This document shows positions 41,604 to 49,378 of a stretch of 64,000 nt of DNA, one piece after another. The first letter of the stretch is position 1. Every line of letters starts with the position of its first letter. Position numbers and translations under genes: made by a program. The notes under the pieces were generated by a model that saw nothing but the letters and a program-made list of their open reading frames with translations, made no database searches and had not been told where the DNA came from. This DNA is from CAMPJM01 sp964440915 (GTDB lineage Bacteria > Bacteroidota > Bacteroidia > Cytophagales > Cyclobacteriaceae), in contig CAYTTV010000004.1 in the NCBI GenBank assembly GCA_964440915.1, positions 27,694 to 91,693 on the forward strand. Direction: 5' to 3'.

Positions 41604-43523
41604 ATGAATAAAATAAAGCTTACCATTGGTAATAAAATTTTAGGCGGGTTCTTATTGCTGATCTTCATATTTGGGCTAAATGCACTTTTCAGCATTTACA
41701 CCTTAAATATCAGCAAGGAAATCATTGAAGAAAACGAATCTGTGATAAAGCCATCGGTAGATGCCCTCAATGAGCTTACTTTAATGGCTACCGAGTCTAA
41801 GATGTTTATCACTAACTGGGTTTATCTTCAGAGCAATGTGGATGATAAAGAAGCTTTAAAAACGTTGCACGAAATTGAATATCCGCAGTTAAAGGAAGAG
41901 CTGAATATCCTAAAGCAACACTGGACTCAAGAGCAACAGGGGGCTATTGATTCTATATTTTTGACCTTCGATGAACTATTAAGTACCGAAAAGGACATCA
42001 TGAGTCAACTGGTTACTTACGAAGATTATGACGATCCTTTTCTGGTGATGGAAATCCGCGACAAGCTAGACATGGAAGTACTTCCATCCACCACGAGCCT
42101 TACAGAGCAGTTGAACAGAATCGTAGCTATAAAGCAAGAAGAAGCCAATATAGGACAAGCTAGCCTTATCAATTCTTTTGAAGAACTTCGAATCACCATT
42201 CTCGCTTTAGGGGCTTTTACAATAAGTATAGGCCTTCTGGGTGCATTTTTCCTTGCTCGATCTATTACTGTACCTATTAAGAGAATTAAAGAAACCATTA
42301 TCGAACTTGGCAATGGTATCCTTCCAAATGATGAGAAGCGGAAATACAGCAGTGATGAAATTGGAGAAATGGCTATGGCCGTGGACAACCTGGTCTCAGG
42401 ACTTCGTTCCACTTCTGCCTTTGCTGAAAACATTGGAAATGGACAATATGATGCTGAATACAGCCCACTTAGTGAAGAAGATGTTCTGGGAAATTCGCTC
42501 TTAGGCATGCGTAACAACCTGAAGAAGGTTGCAGAAGAGGACAAAACAAGAAATTGGGCCACCGAAGGAATGGCAAGGTTTGGAGAAATTCTGAGAAAGA
42601 ACAATGACAATATCGAGCGTCTCTCTGATGAAATCATAGCCAACATCGTAAAATACCTAAAAGCCAACCAAGGAGGACTATATATAATTGAGGATGATGA
42701 TAAAGAAGAGGATGGCTACTTAAAACTTACAGCCTGCTATGCTTGGGATAAGAAAAAGTATATTGACCAGAAGATTTATAAAGGAGATGGCCTTGCTGGA
42801 CAGGCATGGCTAGAAAAAGACACGGTGTACATCACAGATGTGCCAGAAGACTATATAAAAATCACTTCTGGCTTAGGTGAAGCCAACCCCACGAGTATAT
42901 TAATTGTTCCTTTGAAAGTGAACGATGAAATATACGGTGTAATAGAACTTGCCTCCTTTGAAGAAATCAGCGACTTCGAAAAAGAGTTTGTTGAAAAAAT
43001 TGGAGAAAGTATTGCCTCTACCATATCGTCTGTGAAGATCAATGAAAGAACGCACCGCTTGCTACAAGAATCTACGGAATTGACCGAAGAGATGAGGTCT
43101 CAAGAGGAAGAGATGCGGCAGAACATGGAAGAACTGCAGGCTACACAGGAAGAAATGGAAAGGGCGCAACGCGACAGGGAAGAGAAAGAGAACATCATGT
43201 ATGCAACCAATATGGTAGTAGAACTGGATGCAGATTTCAAAATCACCTCTTCTAACAATAAAGCTACTGATATACTTAAATATACAAGCGATGAGTTGTT
43301 AGGCAACCCACTGGATGCACTAGTAACTTCAAAAGAGTCATTGAACGAATTTAAGGAAAAAGTCGCTGCCGGCAGTCCTTGGTCAGGCTTGTTTACCGTG
43401 ACCAACAAGAAGAAAAAAGATGTAGTGTTGAAGATATCTGCAGGAAAGATTTATGATGCACAAAAGGGCAACAACAAATTCTTGGTCTTTGCAACCGAGA
43501 TAACAGAAGTAGCAGTCATATAA
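41604..43523 (+). CDS. Membrane sensor: periplasmic domain-HAMP-GAF-coiled coil-PAS
   Basis: A 639-residue protein. Membrane helices lie at about 10-32 and 196-220 and enclose a helical periplasmic domain of about 160 residues. A HAMP linker follows (ARSITVPIKRIKETIIELGNGILP), then a GAF domain at about 325-485 (GMARFGEILRKNNDNIERLSDEIIANIVKYL; CYAWDKKKYIDQKIYKGDGLAGQAWLEKDTVYI). Next come a charged coiled coil (TEEMRSQEEEMRQNMEELQATQEEMERAQRD) and a C-terminal PAS domain (MVVELDADFKITSSNNKATDIL). I see no kinase, GGDEF, EAL or chemotaxis-signalling domain, so the output is unknown. GTG at 41601 is in frame, but the ATG at 41604 is preferred. It follows the YfiR-like gene closely. Confidence 0.88.
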   Translation: MNKIKLTIGNKILGGFLLLIFIFGLNALFSIYTLNISKEIIEENESVIKPSVDALNELTLMATESKMFITNWVYLQSNVDDKEALKTLHEIEYPQLKEELNILKQHWTQEQQGAIDSIFLTFDELLSTEKDIMSQLVTYEDYDDPFLVMEIRDKLDMEVLPSTTSLTEQLNRIVAIKQEEANIGQASLINSFEELRITILALGAFTISIGLLGAFFLARSITVPIKRIKETIIELGNGILPNDEKRKYSSDEIGEMAMAVDNLVSGLRSTSAFAENIGNGQYDAEYSPLSEEDVLGNSLLGMRNNLKKVAEEDKTRNWATEGMARFGEILRKNNDNIERLSDEIIANIVKYLKANQGGLYIIEDDDKEEDGYLKLTACYAWDKKKYIDQKIYKGDGLAGQAWLEKDTVYITDVPEDYIKITSGLGEANPTSILIVPLKVNDEIYGVIELASFEEISDFEKEFVEKIGESIASTISSVKINERTHRLLQESTELTEEMRSQEEEMRQNMEELQATQEEMERAQRDREEKENIMYATNMVVELDADFKITSSNNKATDILKYTSDELLGNPLDALVTSKESLNEFKEKVAAGSPWSGLFTVTNKKKKDVVLKISAGKIYDAQKGNNKFLVFATEITEVAVI

Positions 43524-43540
43524 AAAAGGCATCGATAACG

Positions 43541-43577
43541 AAAAAAGGCAATCTGATTGAACAGGTTGCCTTTTTTT
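43541..43577 (+). terminator. Terminator of the YfiR-sensor unit
   Basis: AAAAAAGGCAATCTG (43541-43555) pairs with CAGGTTGCCTTTTTT (43562-43576) with one G-T pair and a 6-base loop, ending in a run of T. Confidence 0.88.
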
Positions 43578-43685
43578 ATGCATAAGAGGCATTTTTCTTT
43601 GTCTGATGAGGATCATTGTTCTTACAAATGGGTTAAAAAAACTCAAACGCTTTCAATAATTACAGATTGATCCTACTTTTGTACC

Positions 43686-44342
43686 ATGGCAAACCCAATG
43701 ATTATGCGTCGGTCCAAATTTCTTTATTTTTTAGTGATTTTTTTCATAACATTCGCTTGTCATGAGCAAGGTACTAACCAACGCGAAAACAAAGCCTTTA
43801 AAGAGGAGTTGAAAAGCCGGGAACTAAAAAGAGCTACAGAAGCGGAGATTTCCAATGCTGCATATCAACAAGGCTCTCGCATTGCCGACATGGCCCAAAA
43901 CTTTATTGATGAAAGCCTCAGTTCAAATGATTCAATCAGGATTTTACTCACGCATTACAAAGAAGCGCTACTTGTCATAAGCGACTCTCTCACGCAACAG
44001 GAGGATATCGATATTCAGAGGTTAAGCACCCAAAACAACGCACCTGATTCCATGGAATCTTTGATCCTAGATGCCTACCTGTACAACATTGAGCAAAAGC
44101 TTAGGGTAGAGGACAATATTCAAGAAATCGGAAAAGCATATTTTCTGTATACAAGACCCATTATCATAGATGATAAGACATGCATTCGCTGTCATGGAGA
44201 AATCGGTCAAGACCTGCTGGAAACCGATGAAAAATACTTAAAAAAACATCATCCCAAAATACCCACGGGATATAAGCAAGGAGACTTCATGGGCATGTGG
44301 AGTATAAAAATGAGCCGAAGAGCAATTATAAGAGCCTTGTGA
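43686..44342 (+). CDS. Tll0287-like (DUF3365) c-type haem protein
   Basis: A 218-residue exported protein, probably a lipoprotein (FITFACHEQ, Cys25). The mature part is alpha-helical and ends in a DUF3365/Tll0287-like haem domain: AYFLYTRPIIIDDKTCIRCHGEIGQDLL, with c-haem motif Cys166-Cys169-His170, and C-terminal GYKQGDFMGMWSIKMSRR. Such domains occur alone and as sensory modules of histidine kinases and chemoreceptors, and are thought to sense redox or ligand through haem. It lies 163 bases after the HAMP-GAF-PAS gene in the same direction, but beyond that gene's terminator. Confidence 0.82.
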   Translation: MANPMIMRRSKFLYFLVIFFITFACHEQGTNQRENKAFKEELKSRELKRATEAEISNAAYQQGSRIADMAQNFIDESLSSNDSIRILLTHYKEALLVISDSLTQQEDIDIQRLSTQNNAPDSMESLILDAYLYNIEQKLRVEDNIQEIGKAYFLYTRPIIIDDKTCIRCHGEIGQDLLETDEKYLKKHHPKIPTGYKQGDFMGMWSIKMSRRAIIRAL

Positions 44343-44360
44343 GATTTCAAACCTACTAAA

Positions 44361-44936
44361 TCAGTACGTTTCCAATATTGCCTTGTGCCGGAAGCAATCT
44401 GTTGTGTGGTCGTTTATCAGACCTACCGCTTGCATATGTGCATATATAATGGTGCTGCCCACAAATTTAAATCCTCTTTTTTTTAGATCTTTACTGAGGG
44501 CATCGGATTCTGGGCTTGTTGCCGGGACTTCCTTAGCGTCTTGCCAAGCATTCACTTTAGGGCTGTTATCGACAAATGACCAGATATACCGATCAAATGA
44601 TCCAAACTCTTTTTGTACTTCCACAAATCTGATGGCATTATTGATTGCGGCCCTTATTTTGAGTTTGTTTCTGATAATTTCTTCGTTTTGCAACATTGCC
44701 TCCACATGCTCCTCGGTATACTTCGCCACTTTGTTCACATCAAATCCAGCGAACGCTCTCCTATACCCTTCTCTTTTTTTTAAGATGGTGCTCCAACTAA
44801 GGCCAGCCTGTGCACTTTCAAGCGTGAGGAACTCGAAGTGTATCTTATCATCGTGAACGGGCACTCCCCATTCCTTATCATGATAGTCAATATAAGCCTC
44901 AAAAGAATTAGCTGCCCATTTGCATCGGGTTTTCAT
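44361..44936 (-). CDS. tag: DNA-3-methyladenine glycosylase I
   Basis: A 191-residue Tag glycosylase that removes 3-methyladenine from alkylated DNA. Zinc ligands are visible at Cys5 and His19 (MKTRCKWAANSFEAYIDYHDKEWG) and in the C-terminal HTTDCFRH. The active-site helix FEFLTLESAQAGLSWSTILKKREGYRRAFAGFD is intact, as is GSTIIYAHMQAVGLINDH. Length is normal. Single gene, convergent with the haem protein gene with an 18-base gap. Confidence 0.94.
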   Translation of the reverse strand: MKTRCKWAANSFEAYIDYHDKEWGVPVHDDKIHFEFLTLESAQAGLSWSTILKKREGYRRAFAGFDVNKVAKYTEEHVEAMLQNEEIIRNKLKIRAAINNAIRFVEVQKEFGSFDRYIWSFVDNSPKVNAWQDAKEVPATSPESDALSKDLKKRGFKFVGSTIIYAHMQAVGLINDHTTDCFRHKAILETY

Positions 44937-45118
44937 AAAACAATATTATAGAGGTAAAAAATAGAGATTGCAATATAAATTGCAATTGTAATAACGAAAA
45001 TGCAATATATAAAGACGCCTTTAAAGTACTACTTTTATATAATTCAAAATTATTTCCTAATTTCACCTAAATTTGGAAGCCTAGGCAGGTATCCCGATAG
45101 ATTATATTTTCCAATAAT

Positions 45119-45487
45119 ATGAATATTAGAGTACGCAATAAGCTCATCCAGTATGCCAGAACAAACTCCAATCCAGTTACCTATCAACGTTTGATCACTG
45201 AAGCAGAGCTAGGCTTAAATGTGGATATCTCTCACGAAAAGTCCATGCTAGGAGAGATTCTTGCTGAAATTTCCATAAAGGAACACGAGCAAGGACGTCC
45301 TCTATTGAGTGCTATGGTGCAAGAGAGGTCTAACAAAGGGCAAGGAGATGCCTTTTACAAACTTTGTGAAAATTTGGGGTATGGCGACTGGAAAGAATTA
45401 AAGAAGGACAAAGACTTTATGGAAAACCATAGAAACCTATGCAGAGAATTCTGGTCTCAAGAAGAAAATTTTGAGAAGTATATATGA
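45119..45487 (+). CDS. Conserved-type hypothetical protein
   Basis: A 122-residue soluble protein that I cannot assign. It begins with a helix and a possible helix-turn-helix (VRNKLIQYARTNSNPVTYQRLITEAELGL), then ISIKEHEQGRPLLSAMVQERSNKGQGDAFYKLCENLGYG. The GRPLLSAMV-like and G-GDAFY segments resemble a small domain seen in many bacterial hypothetical proteins, so it is probably a real gene. The C-terminus is charged. It stands between the divergent tag gene and a convergent small membrane protein gene. No nuclease or toxin motif is seen. Confidence 0.7.
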   Translation: MNIRVRNKLIQYARTNSNPVTYQRLITEAELGLNVDISHEKSMLGEILAEISIKEHEQGRPLLSAMVQERSNKGQGDAFYKLCENLGYGDWKELKKDKDFMENHRNLCREFWSQEENFEKYI

Positions 45488-45508
45488 GATTTCTGTGGAA
45501 TTGATTGC

Positions 45509-45754
45509 TTAAGGAATCGTTAGGACGTACAGAAACGAAAGCCCAGCAGCAAAAATGAACACCCAGGAAACAGTAGTAAGCAGTCTCTGCTGAGGGTGGT
45601 GAGGATTCCGGGCGATGTAGCCCATGATGATGAAGGCAATGCCTAAAGAACCATACAGGAAGATTTCTGGGACATCTTTGTTTTCAAAGAACGCATACAG
45701 ACCTAAAATAATAAAAAACAATCCCGCAAGGTAACGACTCCAGTAAGTTTTCAT
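45509..45754 (-). CDS. Small membrane protein
   Basis: An 81-residue protein with three hydrophobic segments: YLAGLFFIILGLYAFF, IFLYGSLGIAFIIMGYIA and LLTTVSWVFIFAAGLSFLYVLTIP. A His/Arg-rich loop (RNPHHPQQR) faces the cytoplasm. Function unknown. It is convergent with the hypothetical gene at 45119 and 162 bases downstream of the NDH-2 gene in the same direction. Confidence 0.7.
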   Translation of the reverse strand: MKTYWSRYLAGLFFIILGLYAFFENKDVPEIFLYGSLGIAFIIMGYIARNPHHPQQRLLTTVSWVFIFAAGLSFLYVLTIP

Positions 45755-45916
45755 GAGATAAAAAGGGTCATATATAGGCTATGGTAAAAGCCATTTATTA
45801 AAATTATACTCTAGATAAATTTTAAGAATGCAATATCTTTAAAGAAGTTGCTTCATCCTAAATTGCCTTTGCTTTAGGCAGATCCCATCTTTGGATTGCA
45901 ACATAATATTTACAAG

Positions 45917-47254
45917 TCATTTGACACTGCTCTTCTCATTCATATTGGTATACTTATTTTCCTGCTTTATAAACGGACGGATAATTAATCGTATGCCCCT
46001 ATCGTAAGTAAAATAGCTCCAAGCCCAGTTGCTAAATACGACAAGCTTGTTTCTAAAACCAATGATAGAAAACAAGTGCACAAACATCCATATTACCCAT
46101 GCTAGAAAGCCACTTACTTGTTGCCCCGTCGGCAAATCAACTATAGCTTTGTTTCTTCCAACAGTAGCCATCGACCCTTTATCAAGGTATTCAAAAGGTT
46201 TCATTTCTTTACGAGCGATCAAGTTCTTTAGGTTTTTAGCAAGCAGTTTTCCCTGCTGTATGGCGACTGGGGCCAATTGAGGGTGGCCTTTAGGATATTT
46301 ATCCGTAACCATGAGTGCCACATCGCCCACTGCAAATATATCATCATATCCCTTCACACGGCTATAGCGGTCTACCACAAACCTATCTTTTTCGATAGCC
46401 TCATTGCTAATGCCTTCCAAAGCATTTCCTTTCACTCCTGCTGCCCAGATTAGGGTATCGCTTTTAATGATGCTCCCATCATTGAAATAAACAATCTTCC
46501 CATCATAAGACTCGACAAGCTTTCCTAACTTAACATCCACCCCAAAGTGCTTGAGGTATTTTTCGGCTTTTTTACCAGATTTCTCAGACATGCCATTCAG
46601 CAACCTATCCAGCCCCTCCACCAAATAGATTTTCATATTTTTAAAATCCAGTTCAGGATAATCTTGTGGTAAAACATTTTTTCGTAATTCCGATAGTGCA
46701 CCTGCAACTTCCACCCCCGTAGGTCCTCCTCCTACAATCACAAAATTCATAAGACCTTCCATTTCAGGCCCCTCGCCCGTCATAACGGCTTTCTCAAAAT
46801 TCTGAAGAATATGAGTACGCAAGTCCAAAGACTGCGGGATCTGCTTTATTGGAAAAGACAACTCTTCGATGGCTTTGTTGCCAAAGAAATTGGTGATCGT
46901 ACCACAAGCCATCACCAAATAATCATAATGCAACTCTCCCACTATGGTAGAGATAGTCTTCCTTTCAGGATTTACTCTGGTCACTTTGGCCATCCTGAAA
47001 TAAAAATTCGTCTGCATTTTCACCGTCTTTCGCAATGGCCCTGCGATAGAATCAGGCTCTAGCCCAGCGGTAGCAACTTGGTATAGCAAGGGCTGAAAAG
47101 TATGATAGTTGTGTCTATCCAGCATCACTACTTGTATATCTTTGTCCTTTAACCCTTTAGCAAGACGGATACCTGCAAAACCTCCTCCTATAATCACTAC
47201 GCGAGGCTTATTCGTAATGGGTATATAAACTGATAATTTATCGAGACCAACCAT
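45917..47254 (-). CDS. ndh: Type II NADH:quinone oxidoreductase
   Basis: A 445-residue NDH-2 flavoprotein that passes electrons from NADH to quinone without pumping protons. The FAD loop is VVIIGGGFAGIRLAKGL near the N-terminus, followed by DRHNYHTFQPLLYQVATAGLEPDSIAGP. The NAD loop is NFVIVGGGPTGVEVAGALSEL, and the quinone-site region LAPVAIQQGKLLAKNL. The C-terminus has a hydrophobic membrane-associated stretch (GFLAWVIWMFVHLFSIIGFRNKL) typical of Bacteroidota copies. Single gene, divergent from metK across a 423-base gap. Confidence 0.93.
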   Translation of the reverse strand: MVGLDKLSVYIPITNKPRVVIIGGGFAGIRLAKGLKDKDIQVVMLDRHNYHTFQPLLYQVATAGLEPDSIAGPLRKTVKMQTNFYFRMAKVTRVNPERKTISTIVGELHYDYLVMACGTITNFFGNKAIEELSFPIKQIPQSLDLRTHILQNFEKAVMTGEGPEMEGLMNFVIVGGGPTGVEVAGALSELRKNVLPQDYPELDFKNMKIYLVEGLDRLLNGMSEKSGKKAEKYLKHFGVDVKLGKLVESYDGKIVYFNDGSIIKSDTLIWAAGVKGNALEGISNEAIEKDRFVVDRYSRVKGYDDIFAVGDVALMVTDKYPKGHPQLAPVAIQQGKLLAKNLKNLIARKEMKPFEYLDKGSMATVGRNKAIVDLPTGQQVSGFLAWVIWMFVHLFSIIGFRNKLVVFSNWAWSYFTYDRGIRLIIRPFIKQENKYTNMNEKSSVK

Positions 47255-47476
47255 TTTTTATTTATTAAAAAACCCAAGACTTTATAGCCACAAATATAGC
47301 TCGTTTTCAAGTCAACCGATGGTTTAATATAAGTACAAGTCTTATAAAAGAATGTTTTCTATAATTCCTGAAAGAATAGTTTTAATCAAGGGAACTCTTA
47401 TCTAATTTTTTGGCTTTAAGAGTTATAGGTAATTAATTATTCATAGTTGATAGATTTTTTAATGTTTTGGTTGAGT

Positions 47477-47511
47477 AAGAGATGCCGCCCCTAAAAAAGG
47501 CGGCATTTCTT
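47477..47511 (+). terminator. Orphan terminator hairpin upstream of metK
   Basis: AAGAGATGCCGCC-type stem (47477-47489) against GGCGGCATTTCTT (47499-47511), one mismatch, followed by GTTTTT. It is rightward in character and lies 125 bases before the metK promoter. Confidence 0.65.
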
Positions 47512-47617
47512 GTTTTTATGCTGGACTCTACCAAACCAAATTGAATAAAACCAACAATATAGTTGCTGCAGTCAACCTTTTTGCCTTACTTCTCTTCTTT
47601 CCATTAGTTAGTTTTAT

Positions 47618-47643
47618 TTTATATCATTTTTGATATAAATTTG
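47618..47643 (+). promoter_or_regulatory. metK promoter with overlapping palindrome
   Basis: TAAATTTG (47636-47643) matches TAnnTTTG, 35 bases before the metK ATG. A perfect 9-bp inverted repeat, TTTATATCA (47618-47626) against TGATATAAA (47631-47639), overlaps the first half of the -7 element and could be an operator. Confidence 0.5.
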
Positions 47644-47677
47644 CTTGTCAATCAACCAATCACCTATACAAAATATT

Positions 47678-48982
47678 ATGGCATATCTATTTACCTCTGA
47701 ATCCGTCTCTGAAGGCCATCCTGATAAAATATCGGACCAGATCAGTGATGCTATTTTAGATGCGATGCTAGCTCAGGACCCAGATTCAAGAGTGGCTTGC
47801 GAAACTTTCGTTACTACTGGACTTGTTGTAGTCGGCGGCGAAGTTACCACCAATGCCTATGTCGAGATCCCTGATATCGTAAGGGCTACCATTAAAAAAA
47901 TTGGCTATACCAATAACGATTACAAGTTCGACGCAGAATCTTGTGGAGTGATGGTGACATTGCACAGTCAGTCGGCTGACATTGCCCAAGGCGTAGATGA
48001 AGGTGATGGAAAGGAGCAAGGAGCGGGTGATCAGGGCATGATGTTTGGCTATGCTACAAAGGAAACACCAGAATACCTACCGATGGCGCTCGCCTATTCT
48101 CATAGATTAGTACAGGAACTTGCCAACATTCGCAAGCAGCGACCAGAATTGATGCCATACCTAAGGCCTGATGCCAAGGCACAGGTTACTGTGGCCTATG
48201 GAGAAAATGATACACCACAATACGTACATACTGTAGTAGTTTCTACCCAACACGATGATTTTATAAAGCCCGACAATAGCTCACCAGAAGCTATTAAACA
48301 AGCCGACAAAGCCATGTTGGAAAGAATAGAAAAAGATGTGATAGAGCATGTAGTAAAGAAGGTAATTCCTAATGAATTGCTAAGGGATACCATCTTCCAT
48401 ATAAACCCCACAGGGAAATTTGTTATCGGCGGCCCTCATGGTGATGCAGGACTAACTGGAAGAAAGATAATTGTGGATACCTATGGTGGCAAAGGGGCCC
48501 ATGGCGGTGGTGCTTTTTCGGGAAAAGACGCATCGAAAGTAGACAGAAGTGCCGCTTATGCAGCTCGCCATATAGCCAAGAACATGGTAGCAGCCGGCAT
48601 ATCTGACGAAGTTTTGGTTCAGGTGGCCTATGCTATAGGGGTAGCAAAGCCTGTATCATTAAATATAAATACCTATGGAAAAGCTAAAGTAGGCCTAAGC
48701 GATGCCGCAATAGCTCAAAAAATTGAAGCAATATTTGACATGCGTCCTAAGGCTATCATAGAACGTTTGGGATTGAAGAATCCTATATTTTCTGATACCG
48801 CTGCATATGGCCATATGGGCAGGGAGCCTTATAATAAAGCGGTAGAGGTATCGTATACGAAAGTGAACACGAATGGCAACACGAAGGAAGTAACGCATAA
48901 GAAGGAGAACCAAACGTTTGAATTCTTCACATGGGAAAAATTAGACTATGTTGACCAGATTAAGAAAGCTTTCGGGCTTTAA
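47678..48982 (+). CDS. metK: S-adenosylmethionine synthetase
   Basis: A 434-residue MAT enzyme making SAM from methionine and ATP. Motifs: LFTSESVSEGHPDKISDQISDAILD at the N-terminus with the catalytic His in GHPDK, GAGDQGMMFGYA, the P-loop-like GGPHGDAGLTGRKIIVDTYGGKGAHGGGAFSGKDASKVDRSAAY. The length is above E. coli MetK because of an inserted segment around residue 200, typical of Bacteroidota. A TTG at 47645 is in frame, but the ATG at 47678 is the normal start. A very strong terminator follows. Confidence 0.97.
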   Translation: MAYLFTSESVSEGHPDKISDQISDAILDAMLAQDPDSRVACETFVTTGLVVVGGEVTTNAYVEIPDIVRATIKKIGYTNNDYKFDAESCGVMVTLHSQSADIAQGVDEGDGKEQGAGDQGMMFGYATKETPEYLPMALAYSHRLVQELANIRKQRPELMPYLRPDAKAQVTVAYGENDTPQYVHTVVVSTQHDDFIKPDNSSPEAIKQADKAMLERIEKDVIEHVVKKVIPNELLRDTIFHINPTGKFVIGGPHGDAGLTGRKIIVDTYGGKGAHGGGAFSGKDASKVDRSAAYAARHIAKNMVAAGISDEVLVQVAYAIGVAKPVSLNINTYGKAKVGLSDAAIAQKIEAIFDMRPKAIIERLGLKNPIFSDTAAYGHMGREPYNKAVEVSYTKVNTNGNTKEVTHKKENQTFEFFTWEKLDYVDQIKKAFGL

Positions 48983-48990
48983 ATGCTACA

Positions 48991-49030
48991 ATAACAACGA
49001 AGGCACTTTCTCAAGTGCCTTCGTTGTTAT
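48991..49030. terminator. Bidirectional terminator between metK and hpf
   Basis: Perfect 18-bp stem ATAACAACGAAGGCACTT / AAGTGCCTTCGTTGTTAT with a 4-base loop, between convergent genes ending at 48982 and 49055. Confidence 0.93.
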
Positions 49031-49054
49031 AATTTCATATATAATCTTCATTTA

Positions 49055-49354
49055 TTAGTGTGCAAGTTGCTTATCTTTTAATTTAAAGATCTGCCGTCTT
49101 ATCGCTTCCACGGCCATATCTGCCGCAGCTTCAAATGAAGTGCCTTGACCCTTAGCAAACAGTTGACTGCCCGGCACATTCAACTTAACCTCTACAATTT
49201 TATTTTCATTCGTATCTGTTTTATCTATCCTGAGAAAGATCTCGCCATCTATAAATCGATCATAAAAGGTTTCCAATTTGTCCACCTTTTTTTGAATGAA
49301 ATCGAGTAGCTTTTGGTCAGCGTCGAAGCGGATGGAATGCATTTGTAACTTCAT
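49055..49354 (-). CDS. hpf: Ribosome hibernation factor, short HPF/RaiA
   Basis: A 99-residue short-form hibernation factor that binds the 30S decoding region and inactivates ribosomes in starvation. It has the HPF fold: MKLQMHSIRFDADQKLLDFIQKKVDKLETFYDRFIDGEIFLRID, then KIVEVKLNVPGSQLFAKGQGTSFEAAADMAVEAIRRQIFKLK. There is no long C-terminal dimerisation domain. It is third in rpsU-xerC-hpf. In many Bacteroidota this set continues into tRNA genes and tuf; here a terminator and metK follow. Confidence 0.93.
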   Translation of the reverse strand: MKLQMHSIRFDADQKLLDFIQKKVDKLETFYDRFIDGEIFLRIDKTDTNENKIVEVKLNVPGSQLFAKGQGTSFEAAADMAVEAIRRQIFKLKDKQLAH

Positions 49355-49378
49355 AGGTCGTAAATTTAAAAGTTAAAC

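Larger units (their letters stand above)
47255..47677. other. ndh-metK divergent intergenic region
   Basis: 423 bases holding the ndh promoter side, a hairpin AACTCTTA (47393-47400) against TAAGAGTT (47417-47424), a terminator-like hairpin (47477-47511), and the metK promoter with a palindrome (47618-47643). A terminator between two divergent genes has no annotated transcript to end, so a short RNA may be made here. I did not recognise a known SAM riboswitch fold before metK. Confidence 0.55.

Noticed and set aside
47255..47677. SAM riboswitch controlling metK
   Set aside because: The metK promoter candidate leaves a leader of only about 30 bases, and I could not fit any SAM-I or SAM-II core to the upstream region; a covariance search would be decisive.
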